NCBI RefSeq assembly: GCF_012932565.1
Contig: NZ_JABBYJ010000001.1
Location: forward strand, 62,001 to 126,000
DNA from: Sneathiella limimaris
Lineage (GTDB): Bacteria > Pseudomonadota > Alphaproteobacteria > Sneathiellales > Sneathiellaceae
Direction of reading: 5' to 3'
DNA length: 64,000 nucleotides
Numbering within the stretch: position 1 is the stretch's first letter; each line of letters begins with the position of its first letter. Positions 27,611 through 36,179 of the stretch are shown here, in pieces. The notes beneath the pieces were generated by a model, which searched no databases, was not told the origin of the DNA, and saw nothing but the letters and a program-made list of their open reading frames with translations. The position numbers and the translations under genes were made by a program.

Positions 27611-30400
27611 ATGTCAGAAAACACCGAAGATATGGGAAATACGAGCAACGGCGGAGAAATTCGCCTGCCCGAAGCCCCTGTTCTGGTAATTGCTGGCAAT
27701 AAAACAACCTGGCTCAGCACCGATGGGGAGATTGAAGAAGAATCAATCGAGGCAACGCGCCTTCGAATCCCCAATGAACCTCCGCTTCTGATCCACCGGC
27801 TTGCCGTTGCCCGCAAACTTGACCTCAACCCGTTTACCGCTTTTGACATTCTGGAATTATACGCTTTTGTCTGTCCGGCAGTTCCTTGCCTACCGACACC
27901 CCGAGGCCTTGCCCGCGCATTGGATCTGGAATTGCCTGTCTCGCTGGAAGATCAGGCCATGACCTTGTTTGAAGCCATGAACCTGCTACTGAGCAAATTG
28001 GCAAAACTTCCTGAAGCCGAAAGAAAAAGCGCAAGCCAGATTGCCATGACCATGGCGCGCGCCGGATGGAACTGGGGCCCAAGTGTTTTGGCCGCGCTGG
28101 GGATTGCCGATGGGGGCGGCCCCTACGGCGGACTGGATGTCTGGAAATCCTTGAAGGAATGGCCAGACTTTGCGCCTGATCCCCCGCCTGATGATATTTC
28201 TGTCAGTGAAATGGAAGCCCGGCATCGCCTTCGCGAGCTCTTACATATTGATGCAGAAGAACGGCCTCAACAATCCGATTTTGCCGCCGCTGTCGCCGGA
28301 GCCTTCGTCCCCAGAGACAGAGAAGATCAGCCTCATGTGGTTCTTGCAGAGGCGGGAACCGGCACGGGCAAGACGCTTGGCTATATTGCGCCGGCCAGTC
28401 TGTGGGCAGAGAAGAACGGCGCGGCAGTTTGGATCTCCACCTACACCAAAAACCTGCAACGGCAAATTGATGAGGAGCTAGACAGCCTGTTTCCGAATAA
28501 AGCAGAAAAAGAGGCCAAGACCGTCATCCGTAAAGGGCGTGAGAACTATGTCTGCCTTTTGAATTATGAGGAAGCCTTGCAAGGGGGTGCTGCCCGCCCA
28601 CAAGATAAGATTATCCTTGGCATTATTGCAAGGTGGCTGATAGCAACCCGAGATGGGGATATTGGCGGTGACTTGCCCGGCTGGCTCATGGATCTGACAG
28701 GAAGCAGCCGCATTACCCGGCTTGCCGACCGGCGAGGTGAGTGTATCTATTCCGCCTGCAGTCACTACAAAAAATGCTTCATCGAAAAATCTACCCGCAA
28801 AGCAAAAAAAGCGGAAATCGTCATTGCCAACCATGCACTTGTGATGATCAACGCGGCCTCCCGTCCTGATGATCCACAGCTTCCCAAGCGACATGTCTTT
28901 GATGAGGGACATCACTTGTTTGATGCCGCGGACAGTGCCTTTGCAGCCCATCTGACAGGGATGGAAGGCGCTGAACTTCGCCGGTGGATATCTGGCAGCG
29001 ATACAGCCCGAAAAGGTCGTATGCGGGGTTTGGAAAAACGGATCTCTGATTTGATCGGAGAGGATGAAGAGAACCTCAAGCATTTGCAAGATGCCATTCA
29101 GGCCTCCAGAGCGCTGACCAGTGAGGGGTGGCAGAAACGATTGGAAGATGGTTTGCCCAAGGGGCCAATGGAAAAGTTTCTGCTGCAGATCCGCCAGTTG
29201 GTGAAGGCCAGAACCCATACGCCCGATACCCCCTACTCCATAGAATGTCCGGCAACGGAATTTACGCCTGAGGCCTTGTCTGCTGCAGCGGAACTGGAAA
29301 AGGCCCTCGGGGATCTCGCAGATCCCTTGATGAAATTGGCAAAAGCACTTGTTAAACGGCTGGAAGATGATGCGGAAGACCTGGATAGTGCAAGCCGCCA
29401 ACGCATTGAAGCTGCTGTGCAGGGCTTAAGCCGCAGAACAACTATGGTGATCCGCCCCTGGCAATCGATCCTCAAGGATTTGGAAGAGACGGCACCTGAT
29501 AGTTTTGTTGACTGGCTCGGGATTGAGCGGATTGGCGGGCGAGATGCCGACCTTGGGTATTATCGCAGCTGGATTGACCCAACCAAACCATTTGCCGAAA
29601 CGCTTTTAAAACCGTCTCATGGTGTCGTGATTACCTCCGCCACTTTACGCGATCAGTCAGAAGAGGATCTGGACTGGCAAAGTGCGGATTTACGCACAGG
29701 TGCCTCCCACCTGATCCTGCCACCCAAACGAACCCGGCTGACTTCGCCCTTTAATTTCAAAGAGCAGACACGGATCATCGTTGTGACCGATGTGCGCCGG
29801 GATCATATTCGGGAAGTTGCCAGCGCCTATCGGGAATTGTTCCTTGCTGCGAAAGGGGGTGCACTTGGTCTCTTCACAGCGATCTGGCGCCTTCGGGAGG
29901 TTTATAAAAACATCCTCGGGCCGCTCGCAGAGAATGGAATCGATCTTTATGCGCAGCATCAGGATGCTATGAACACAGCGACCCTGGTGGATATCTTCCG
30001 TGAAGAAGAAAACTCGGTTCTTCTGGGAACGGATGCGGTGCGCGACGGGGTTGATGTTCCCGGCCGCTCCCTTCGCCTGCTGGTCTTTGACCGGGTTCCC
30101 TGGCCTCGGCCGGATCTAAAGCATAAGGCCCGAAAAGCCGCTTTTGGGGGCAATCGCTATGATGACATGCTAACCCGGTTCAAACTGAAGCAGGCCTACG
30201 GAAGACTGTTGCGTCGGGAAAGTGATTTTGGTGTTTTCGTCATGCTGGACAGCATGATGCCAACGCGCCTAACCAGTGCGTTTCCACCAGATGTGCCCAT
30301 CGAGCGGGTTGGTTTAAAAGATGCCATTGCACTGACACGCAACTTCATTGCAGAAAAAGAAAGTGAGCTGCAAAAAATTTCGTTGGATAAAGCAAGGTGA
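27611..30400 (+). CDS. ATP-dependent DNA helicase, DinG/Rad3 family
   Basis: A 929-aa superfamily 2 helicase of the iron-sulphur XPD/DinG group. An extra N-terminal region of about 230 residues precedes the motor. Walker A is EAGTGTGKT near residue 248. Cysteines for a 4Fe-4S cluster sit at YVCLLNYE near 313 and in GECIYSACSHYKKCF near 377. Walker B is DEGH near 430 rather than DEAH. GVVITSATLRDQ near 675 is motif III-like, and the helicase C-terminal domain holds RDGVDVPGRSLRLLVFDRVPWPRPD and QAYGRLLRRESDFGVFVMLD. It unwinds DNA in repair or replication of structured templates. Confidence 0.93.
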   Translation: MSENTEDMGNTSNGGEIRLPEAPVLVIAGNKTTWLSTDGEIEEESIEATRLRIPNEPPLLIHRLAVARKLDLNPFTAFDILELYAFVCPAVPCLPTPRGLARALDLELPVSLEDQAMTLFEAMNLLLSKLAKLPEAERKSASQIAMTMARAGWNWGPSVLAALGIADGGGPYGGLDVWKSLKEWPDFAPDPPPDDISVSEMEARHRLRELLHIDAEERPQQSDFAAAVAGAFVPRDREDQPHVVLAEAGTGTGKTLGYIAPASLWAEKNGAAVWISTYTKNLQRQIDEELDSLFPNKAEKEAKTVIRKGRENYVCLLNYEEALQGGAARPQDKIILGIIARWLIATRDGDIGGDLPGWLMDLTGSSRITRLADRRGECIYSACSHYKKCFIEKSTRKAKKAEIVIANHALVMINAASRPDDPQLPKRHVFDEGHHLFDAADSAFAAHLTGMEGAELRRWISGSDTARKGRMRGLEKRISDLIGEDEENLKHLQDAIQASRALTSEGWQKRLEDGLPKGPMEKFLLQIRQLVKARTHTPDTPYSIECPATEFTPEALSAAAELEKALGDLADPLMKLAKALVKRLEDDAEDLDSASRQRIEAAVQGLSRRTTMVIRPWQSILKDLEETAPDSFVDWLGIERIGGRDADLGYYRSWIDPTKPFAETLLKPSHGVVITSATLRDQSEEDLDWQSADLRTGASHLILPPKRTRLTSPFNFKEQTRIIVVTDVRRDHIREVASAYRELFLAAKGGALGLFTAIWRLREVYKNILGPLAENGIDLYAQHQDAMNTATLVDIFREEENSVLLGTDAVRDGVDVPGRSLRLLVFDRVPWPRPDLKHKARKAAFGGNRYDDMLTRFKLKQAYGRLLRRESDFGVFVMLDSMMPTRLTSAFPPDVPIERVGLKDAIALTRNFIAEKESELQKISLDKAR

Positions 30401-30447
30401 TCCCCATATCCTTGTAGAAGCAATTGATTTTAGGAGATGAAGAAACA

Positions 30448-30855
30448 ATGTCACTTACTCTGCATACAGCGCTGATTTCAACCATGGTTATGGTCTCGGC
30501 CTCAGACGGGGATATGACAGACAGTGAGTTCAATACAATCGGTGAGATTGTGAAAACACTTCCTATCTTCAAAGAATACGATCGCGAACATCTGCCTGAC
30601 GATGCGGAAAGCAGCATGGAATTGCTCCGCGGTGAGGACAACCTTGCCAGCATGGTTTCCAAGATCCGGGCCGTTCTTCCGCGTAAACTTTATGACACAG
30701 CATATGCGTTAGCCTGTGATGTCGCCGTTTGTGACGGACAACTCAGTCAGGAGGAACTTCGCATGCTCGAAATCCTTCGCCATGGACTGGACGTTGACCG
30801 CCTAACAGCCGCGGCAATTGAACGGGGCGCAGCCATCCGCTTTACCCGGCTCTAA
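30448..30855 (+). CDS. TerB-family tellurite-resistance-like protein
   Basis: A 135-aa helical protein with the TerB-like pattern. An N-terminal acidic loop (SASDGDMTDSEFNTIGEIV) is mirrored by a second one (CDVAVCDGQLSQEELRMLEILRHGL), the two metal-binding-like repeats of this fold. Homologues are called tellurite resistance TerB or DUF533-like. A role in tellurite resistance is not implied without ter partners, which are absent. The open frame begins with TTG at 30424, but AGGAGA before the ATG at 30448 marks the better start. It follows the helicase gene by 47 bp and may be co-transcribed. Confidence 0.82.
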   Translation: MSLTLHTALISTMVMVSASDGDMTDSEFNTIGEIVKTLPIFKEYDREHLPDDAESSMELLRGEDNLASMVSKIRAVLPRKLYDTAYALACDVAVCDGQLSQEELRMLEILRHGLDVDRLTAAAIERGAAIRFTRL

Positions 30856-30938
30856 ACCTCGGCGTTCAAATTACTGTAGCAACTACCATTTGTTTATAAT
30901 ATTATCCTAAATAATAAAAAACTAAATGGGGAGGAACT

Positions 30939-31490
30939 ATGGATATACTCCGTGGATCAGTCGTTGGATTCATCGGGCTGGGGCCGCTTGGCAAAAACCT
31001 AGCCATCAAGACACGAAAAGCCGGGGCGGAAGTCTTTGCTTTTCAGGGTCTCTCTTCCGCACGGTATGAAGTTGCCAGGAATGGGATCAGCCTCTGCTCA
31101 TCAGCAAAAGAAATCGTCAGCAAAGTTAAAGGTGACACCCTAGTGCTGGCCCTGACAAATGCAGAAGACCGCCGAGAAATCCTGGAAGGAGATGGCGCCC
31201 TCCTCTCACTTTTAGTTGAGGGAATGACCGTCATCGACGTGAGCCCAAATGCCGGGACAGAGGCAAAACAGCTTGCAAGTGAAGCGGCCAAGCGAGGTGT
31301 TCTCTGGGTTGACGCTGCCATGACGGGAGAAGATATTGCATCCGCCATTGATAGCCTAGAGATAGCAGCTGGCGGAACGAGTGAGGCCTTCAGGTCTGCG
31401 CGACCACTTCTCAATGTCCTGGGCCGCGAGGTTCTCCACAGCGGTGACAGCGGAACCGGAAAAACGCGACTGCTCGCCCCTACAAGTTAG
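30939..31490 (+). CDS. NAD(P)-binding 6-phosphogluconate/beta-hydroxyacid dehydrogenase-like protein, N-terminal domain only
   Basis: A 183-aa protein that matches only the Rossmann half of the beta-hydroxyacid dehydrogenase family, normally about 290 aa. GFIGLGPLGKNLAIKTRKAG is the dinucleotide motif. MTVIDVSPNAGTEAKQLASEAAKRGVLWVDAAMTG is the usual substrate-binding strand, but the normal S/TGG there is altered. The frame stops right after GDSGTGKTRLLAPTS, where the catalytic lysine helix should begin. The C-terminal helical domain is missing, and the opposite gene's stop overlaps this gene's end by 4 bp. GGGGAGG before the ATG suggests it is still translated. It is either a truncated remnant or a stand-alone nucleotide-binding protein. 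Confidence 0.7.
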   Translation: MDILRGSVVGFIGLGPLGKNLAIKTRKAGAEVFAFQGLSSARYEVARNGISLCSSAKEIVSKVKGDTLVLALTNAEDRREILEGDGALLSLLVEGMTVIDVSPNAGTEAKQLASEAAKRGVLWVDAAMTGEDIASAIDSLEIAAGGTSEAFRSARPLLNVLGREVLHSGDSGTGKTRLLAPTS

Positions 31491-32104
31491 GAGAGATCTG
31501 CGAAAAACGATTTTACAGCTTCAACGCCAGCCGCCCAGTTCTGCTCTTCAGTGTAGCCAGATTTTTTACGGGGCTTGAAGCTGTGATCTCCATCGGGGCA
31601 CCAAAAATAGTGGATCTGATCATCTAGCACATAACCAGCTACAGTGTCTTTGGACCCCATACTATCCCGCTCTCCCTGGACAATCAGGGTTGGTGTCTGG
31701 ATATCTTTAAGATGATCAATACGGGGTTTATCCTGTCGACCTGGCGCGTGAAACGGATAACCCAGACAAACCAATCCCTTAACCCTTTTCTCATCGGCAA
31801 TCAGGGAGGCCATGCGCCCGCCCATTGATTTTCCACCAATAATCACGTGATCAGCAGGACCAAATCTCTCAATCATTTCAGACCAGCTTTCCAGCAATTT
31901 GGGCTGACGATCGGGTGGCCGCTTTTTACCATCCGCCCGCCGAGCTGCCATATACGGAAACTCAAAGCGAATGACATGCAGATCATCACTTGCCAGCTGC
32001 TCCGCAAAATAAGCCATAAAGGGACTATCCATAGGAGCGCCAGCTCCATGTGCCAGAATGAGTTTAGTGGATGCAGATTTATTTCCATTTTCAAGCAGGG
32101 TCAT
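31487..32104 (-). CDS. Alpha/beta hydrolase, TEX30/KANL3-like family
   Basis: A 205-aa alpha/beta hydrolase. LILAHGAGAPMDSPFMAYFAEQLA near residue 17, RFEFPYMAARRADGKKRPPDRQPKLLESW near 47 and the nucleophile elbow IIGGKSMGGRMASLIA near 90 are typical of this compact family. TPTLIVQGERDSMG near 137 holds the acid and DGDHSFKPRKKSG the catalytic His. Bacterial members have no defined substrate. An in-frame TTG at 32125 exists, but AAGG before the ATG at 32104 favours that start. It converges with the shortened dehydrogenase gene. Confidence 0.87.
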   Translation of the reverse strand: MTLLENGNKSASTKLILAHGAGAPMDSPFMAYFAEQLASDDLHVIRFEFPYMAARRADGKKRPPDRQPKLLESWSEMIERFGPADHVIIGGKSMGGRMASLIADEKRVKGLVCLGYPFHAPGRQDKPRIDHLKDIQTPTLIVQGERDSMGSKDTVAGYVLDDQIHYFWCPDGDHSFKPRKKSGYTEEQNWAAGVEAVKSFFADLS

Positions 32105-32188
32105 CTTGGGCCTTTTTGCTGACAAAGATTTGATCGCGAGTGATCATACATATCTATAGAATAGAAGTGGGTTACTGAGAAAGGTCCA

Positions 32189-33001
32189 ATGGGCGATTTT
32201 ATTATCCAGCATGAACCAACGGTTCGAATGAGCTTTTTTATTGGGACGTTACTCCTTGTGGCGCTGTGGGAATTTATACTGCCAGCGCGGGAATTGCGTG
32301 TCGCCAAGGGCTGGCGGTGGCTCAATAATTTAGGAATAACCTTCTTGAACTCTTTCCTGCTGAGGTTTGTCTTTCCGGTCTTGGCAGCCGGGTTTGCCGT
32401 TATCTGTGCTGAAAATGGCTGGGGTTTGCTTAATCAGATATCTCTCCCGGGCTTCCTCGAAATTTTGATCGCAATCGTGATCCAGGATCTGGTGATATAT
32501 GGGCAGCATGTCCTTTTTCACTATGTCCCCATATTCTGGCGATTTCATAAAATGCATCATGCAGATCCCGATTATGACGTGACAACCGGTGCGCGGTTTC
32601 ATCCCGTCGAAATTTGTCTTTCAATGGGATTAAAACTGCTGACCGTTTTCCTGCTAGGCCCCTCAGCCTTGGCGGTCATTCTGTTTGAGATTATCTTAAG
32701 TTCGATGGCTATGTTTAATCATGCCAATGCCAACCTGCAAACCGGACTTGACCGATTTGTAAGAGCGGTTGTCGTCACCCCTAACATGCACCGTGTCCAT
32801 CATTCTGTCTTACCCAATGAACATCACCGGAATTTTGGCTTTAACCTGTCCTGTTGGGATCGTATTTTTGGAACGTACAAGGCGGCGCCGGAGAAGAGTT
32901 GGTCAGAAATGACGATCGGGCTACCCGCCTATCAGGGGAAACTGCGCCAGAATATCCTTTGGCTGATCACAATGCCTTTTCAAAAGGAACCGGAAGACTA
33001 A
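32189..33001 (+). CDS. Sterol desaturase / fatty acid hydroxylase family protein
   Basis: A 270-aa integral membrane di-iron enzyme. Hydrophobic segments lie near residues 8-28, 45-75 and 85-110. The histidine clusters HVLFH, RFHKMHH, ARFHPVE and MHRVHHSVLPNEHHRNFG (about residues 107-215) form the typical di-iron site. Family members hydroxylate or desaturate lipids such as sterols, carotenoids or fatty acids. The bacterial substrate cannot be named. Its 3' end overlaps the convergent CHAD gene by 35 bp. Confidence 0.92.
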   Translation: MGDFIIQHEPTVRMSFFIGTLLLVALWEFILPARELRVAKGWRWLNNLGITFLNSFLLRFVFPVLAAGFAVICAENGWGLLNQISLPGFLEILIAIVIQDLVIYGQHVLFHYVPIFWRFHKMHHADPDYDVTTGARFHPVEICLSMGLKLLTVFLLGPSALAVILFEIILSSMAMFNHANANLQTGLDRFVRAVVVTPNMHRVHHSVLPNEHHRNFGFNLSCWDRIFGTYKAAPEKSWSEMTIGLPAYQGKLRQNILWLITMPFQKEPED

Positions 33002-33920
33002 CCAAATCCTTCGCCTTGATCTCAAAGGCTTTGAAATCCCCCCAAAGCCCTTCGTAGATCGCCATTTCGGTATCTGCCTGACGACCAAGATATTCCAGAA
33101 GTAGTGCATTCATATGTAAATAGCGGTGCATTTTCTTGGTCGAAACATCTGCGCAAATCTCGTTTAACAGCCGCGCGCCCACATGGACGTCATTAATATG
33201 ACCAAGGCTATCTTGCATAGGAACAAGGATATCATAGCTTTGCTGAACCACTTTAGGCTTCAATCGGGAGGCAAAGAAACGAATATGATAGCGGCAGCGC
33301 TTTACATATTTTCGCAGCTCATGCAGATCCTCAACCGTATAGTCTTCAAGCTTTTCACCTTTGAGACGTAACTCCTGATGCCCCGCATCGAGTGTTTCAA
33401 GAATGAACTCATTTAAGTCTTGCATTGCAACCGCCCCGAAACGGGAAGCGAATGGGTCCTCACACCAATTTTCATAGTGCTTCATCAAAGATTTAAACCG
33501 CTTGGACTTCAGTTTTTTGCGCATCCGCTGAAATTCTTTGTCGCGGCGCTTTTCAATTCTTTTCCGCAAGTCCTTATAGTCATCCTCAAGCTCCGGGACA
33601 GGGCAACTATCCCCAAGGAGACCGTTTGACAGAACATCAAGATCCCTGGCTAGGCCCAAACGCTGTCCAAAATATTTGAACTCTTCCTTTAGAAGCTGAG
33701 CTGTTACTTGCGGAATGTAGTTCCGGAAGACTCGAAGCGCCACACGGATCCTTCGGGTGGCAATGCGGATTTGCATCAATGCATTGTCATCTTTGGCTTT
33801 GAGAAACAAGCGACAGTTATTCTGCAAATGCAGTAGATTTTCCATAAAGATCAACCGGGCAGCATCTTCAACAGAAGTCGCCGTAGAGATATCCAAATAT
33901 GGTAACTTTTGTGGTTTCAT
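32967..33920 (-). CDS. CHAD domain-containing protein
   Basis: A 317-aa helical, very basic protein of the CHAD family, which binds inorganic polyphosphate in studied cases. LMQIRIATRRIRVALRVFRNY near residue 50 and DLHELRKYVKRCRYHIRFFASRL near 218 are the two conserved Arg/Lys-rich halves of the domain. No CYTH (triphosphatase) domain is fused, and no polyphosphate kinase gene is nearby. The C-terminal coding end overlaps the convergent desaturase gene by 35 bp. Upstream, the AT-rich divergent region holds several TAGATAT-like elements. Confidence 0.9.
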   Translation of the reverse strand: MKPQKLPYLDISTATSVEDAARLIFMENLLHLQNNCRLFLKAKDDNALMQIRIATRRIRVALRVFRNYIPQVTAQLLKEEFKYFGQRLGLARDLDVLSNGLLGDSCPVPELEDDYKDLRKRIEKRRDKEFQRMRKKLKSKRFKSLMKHYENWCEDPFASRFGAVAMQDLNEFILETLDAGHQELRLKGEKLEDYTVEDLHELRKYVKRCRYHIRFFASRLKPKVVQQSYDILVPMQDSLGHINDVHVGARLLNEICADVSTKKMHRYLHMNALLLEYLGRQADTEMAIYEGLWGDFKAFEIKAKDLVSLPVPFEKAL

Positions 33921-33965
33921 TCGGTTTCAGCTTGGAAACTATCGCAAATTTTGTGGTTTCGTTTT

Positions 33966-34064
33966 GATATCTAGTCCTTATATCTACAAAATGATAATGT
34001 TGCGTTAAGGATTTACGGATTTTCCGCTCTGCTATATGATCTATATATCACACTAGATATAGTG
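33966..34064. promoter_or_regulatory. Cluster of TAGATAT-like elements between divergent genes
   Basis: GATATCTAG (33966-33974), TTATATCTAC (33978-33987), GATCTATATATC (34038-34049) and CACTAGATATAGTG (34051-34064, a 5-bp-arm dyad) repeat a similar word within 99 bp between the CHAD and dehydratase genes. The last copy ends 10 bp before the dehydratase ATG. They may be binding sites, but AT-rich promoter DNA could produce this by chance. Confidence 0.3.
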
Positions 34065-34074
34065 GCTGGATGAA

Positions 34075-34914
34075 ATGGCAAATACTAAAAACAAATTAAC
34101 AGACTGGATCGGGAACGTTGAAAAGCGAACCGAACTCATTCATCAACAAGCGCTCGACGGGTTTGCGGCCCTAATGGACGAGGATGCAGCACCGTCCTCT
34201 TTTCTGCCTGCGGGCGGGCACTGGATGTTTTTCCTGCCAACGGACCGTCAGTCCAATCTGGCCCATGATGGACACGGAAAGAAGGGTGATTTTCTGCCCC
34301 CTGTAGATCTCCCCCGCCGCATGTGGGCTGGCGGCCGGCTCAAGTTTCAACGCCCTATAAAGGCAGGCGATACGATTGAAAAAATATCAACCGTCAAGTC
34401 TGTTGAAGAAAAAGAAGGACGCTCTGGCAATCTCGTCTTCGTAACGGTGGAGCATGAGCTGAATAAAGATGGAAACTGCTACATCCGAGAAGAGCATGAC
34501 ATCGTTTATCGCGAAGCAGCTCAGCCGGGAGAAACACCACCAACCCCTAAAATGGCCCCGATCGATGCGGACTGGGAACAGACAATTGTCCCAGACCCTG
34601 TCATGTTATTTCGCTATTCAGCCCTCACCTTCAACGGCCACCGCATTCATTATGATCGTGACTATGTGACATCGGTTGAGGGCTATCCAGGGTTGGTTGT
34701 TCATGGCCCTCTCATCGGAACACTGCTGATGAAACTGGCGATTGACAATATGGGCGGTAAAAGCCTCAAAACGTTTGAGTTTAGAAATTCCAGCCCGATC
34801 TTTGACACAGATCCGTTTCGGATCTGCGGGCGAAAACTAGACGACGATAGCTGCGAGGTATGGGCCACAGGCCCTGAAGGACAACTCGCCGTCAAGGCAA
34901 CTGCGCAGTTTTAA
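34075..34914 (+). CDS. MaoC-like / FAS1-type acyl dehydratase (mesaconyl-CoA hydratase-like)
   Basis: A 279-aa double-hotdog protein. The N-terminal half (LPAGGHWMFFLPTDRQSNLAHDGH..., PPVDLPRRMWAGGRLKFQRPIKAGD) is the dehydratase N-terminal domain. The second half carries the hydratase 2 motif RYSALTFNGHRIHYDRDYV near residue 180, with the usual Asp/Asn and His, and GYPGLVVHGPLIGTLLM near 200. Relatives hydrate mesaconyl-C4-CoA or act as HTD2-type dehydratases. It lies alone, divergent from the CHAD gene. A role in branched acyl-CoA breakdown is plausible, but the substrate is unproven. Confidence 0.87.
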   Translation: MANTKNKLTDWIGNVEKRTELIHQQALDGFAALMDEDAAPSSFLPAGGHWMFFLPTDRQSNLAHDGHGKKGDFLPPVDLPRRMWAGGRLKFQRPIKAGDTIEKISTVKSVEEKEGRSGNLVFVTVEHELNKDGNCYIREEHDIVYREAAQPGETPPTPKMAPIDADWEQTIVPDPVMLFRYSALTFNGHRIHYDRDYVTSVEGYPGLVVHGPLIGTLLMKLAIDNMGGKSLKTFEFRNSSPIFDTDPFRICGRKLDDDSCEVWATGPEGQLAVKATAQF

Positions 34915-34923
34915 GGGAGAAAA

Positions 34924-34945
34924 GGAGGCCGATAAGCCGGCCTCC
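34924..34945. terminator. Hairpin between convergent dehydratase and copper-chaperone genes
   Basis: GGAGGCCG (34924-34931) pairs with CGGCCTCC (34938-34945) around a 6-nt loop in the 45-bp convergent gap. T-runs are poor on both strands, so termination is probable from position rather than proven by sequence. Confidence 0.5.
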
Positions 34946-34959
34946 CTCTCAAGATCATA

Positions 34960-35460
34960 TTAGTTGGTATTCTTCTTCATGCCATGGCCATCATGCTTCA
35001 TGTTGCCATGCCCCATGCCGCCCATAGCACCTGCAGCTTTGACAGTTGCCGTCACTTCAACGGTTCCAGCTTTTTCAAACTGAAGGGTAATCGGGAATGT
35101 CTTACCAACTTCCAGAGGGGCGCCTAGTCCCATCAACATCACATGGTAGCCACCGGGTTTTAATTCCAGTGTTTCACCAGCCTTAACTGTTATTCCGGCT
35201 GCCTGATGGATCATCTTCATCACGCCATCTTTCATTTCAGTGGCATGGATCTCTACCCGCGGGGCTACCGGTGAGCTTGCGGAAACAAGGCGATCGTCCA
35301 ATTTTCCATGGTTATGGATCATCATAAATGCACCCGCGACTTTACCTTTACTCGCACGGGCCCAAACACCGTCAACCACTACACCATCCATGGCACTGGC
35401 TGCAGACAGACTTAAAAACATTGCCATGACGGCAATACCAAGAGTTTTAATCAGTTTCAT
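34960..35460 (-). CDS. Copper chaperone PCu(A)C
   Basis: A 166-aa periplasmic copper chaperone. It has a signal peptide MKLIKTLGIAVMAMFLSLSAASA and the PCuAC domain with the copper-binding set IHATEMKDGVMKM (His, Met) near residue 70 and GGYHVMLMG (His, Met) near 103. The C-terminal tail is rich in His and Met (GGMGHGNMKHDGHGMKK), an extra low-affinity copper site seen in some members. It delivers Cu(I) to the CuA site of cytochrome c oxidase together with SCO, encoded immediately upstream. A perfect dyad covers its ribosome binding site. Confidence 0.94.
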   Translation of the reverse strand: MKLIKTLGIAVMAMFLSLSAASAMDGVVVDGVWARASKGKVAGAFMMIHNHGKLDDRLVSASSPVAPRVEIHATEMKDGVMKMIHQAAGITVKAGETLELKPGGYHVMLMGLGAPLEVGKTFPITLQFEKAGTVEVTATVKAAGAMGGMGHGNMKHDGHGMKKNTN

Positions 35461-35461
35461 T

Positions 35462-35478
35462 TTTTGAGGTCCTCAAAA
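35462..35478 (-). promoter_or_regulatory. Perfect dyad over the PCu(A)C ribosome binding site
   Basis: TTTTGAGG and CCTCAAAA are exact 8-bp arms around a single base, filling the gap between the SCO stop and the PCu(A)C ATG. The Shine-Dalgarno GAGGA lies in the centre and the structure ends 1 nt before the start codon. As RNA it could hide the start; as DNA it could bind a dimer. Confidence 0.5.
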
Positions 35479-35479
35479 T

Positions 35480-36094
35480 CTAAAGAGTTTCTTTAATGGT
35501 TTTGACGATTTCCTCAGGCTGAGTTCCATAGGAGAAGACGGTTTGCAAACTGCCATCCCGGCCCATCAGGTAGGTGAAGGAGGTATGATCCACCAGATAG
35601 AAATCAGGATCTTTTTCCTTGTCCACTGCCTGACCATAGGCCCGGTAATGCTTTTTAACAGCCGCTATCTGCTCTTGTGTTCCTGTAAGGCCAATAATCG
35701 AAGGATGAAAGGCAGAAACATAGTCTTTCAAGACCTCTACAGTATCGCGCTCAGGATCCACAGTGATAAAGACGGGAGCAACATCCTTGCCCTGATCCCC
35801 CAACTGTTGCATAACCTGGGCCATGACGTTTAATTCAGTTGGGCACACATCCGGGCAAAATGTATATCCGAAAAAGACCAGCATCAATTTGCCTTTATAA
35901 TCTTCGTCGGTTACCTGCTGCCCATCCTGATTTGTTAGGGTGAAAGGACCACCAATTTGCGGCGCACCTGCGATAATGCCAGAGCGCCCACCAGTTTTAT
36001 CCCCAAACAATTCATTGGAGATAACAAAGACCGCGATCACGATCCCAACAACAACGAGCGCACCAACCACGTAGGCAAATATTTTATTCATCAC
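35480..36094 (-). CDS. SCO1/SenC family copper-delivery protein
   Basis: A 204-aa membrane-anchored thioredoxin-fold protein. It has one N-terminal TM helix (residues 7-27), then the copper-binding and redox motif FGYTFCPDVCPTELNVM near residue 75 (CxxxC) and the conserved His in YLVDHTSFTYLMGRDG near 170. SCO proteins mature the CuA centre of cytochrome c oxidase with PCu(A)C. The gene is immediately upstream of the PCu(A)C gene, 19 bp apart, and downstream of a DUF2946-type gene, so the three form a copper-delivery operon. Confidence 0.94.
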   Translation of the reverse strand: MMNKIFAYVVGALVVVGIVIAVFVISNELFGDKTGGRSGIIAGAPQIGGPFTLTNQDGQQVTDEDYKGKLMLVFFGYTFCPDVCPTELNVMAQVMQQLGDQGKDVAPVFITVDPERDTVEVLKDYVSAFHPSIIGLTGTQEQIAAVKKHYRAYGQAVDKEKDPDFYLVDHTSFTYLMGRDGSLQTVFSYGTQPEEIVKTIKETL

Positions 36095-36179
36095 GACACC
36101 TTAAGAACTTCAACCGAAGGAAATCGGTAATATCAAACTGGCAGCGACCCTCAGAAGAGAGTCTATGCCCTTTTCTTGA

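Noticed and set aside
28478-29401. 307-codon open frame on the minus strand inside the helicase region
   Set aside because: Antisense to a well-supported DinG-like helicase and rich in unlikely residue runs; no family match.
30448-30855. Tellurite-resistance operon
   Set aside because: A single TerB-like gene without terC, terD or terZ partners does not make a resistance locus.
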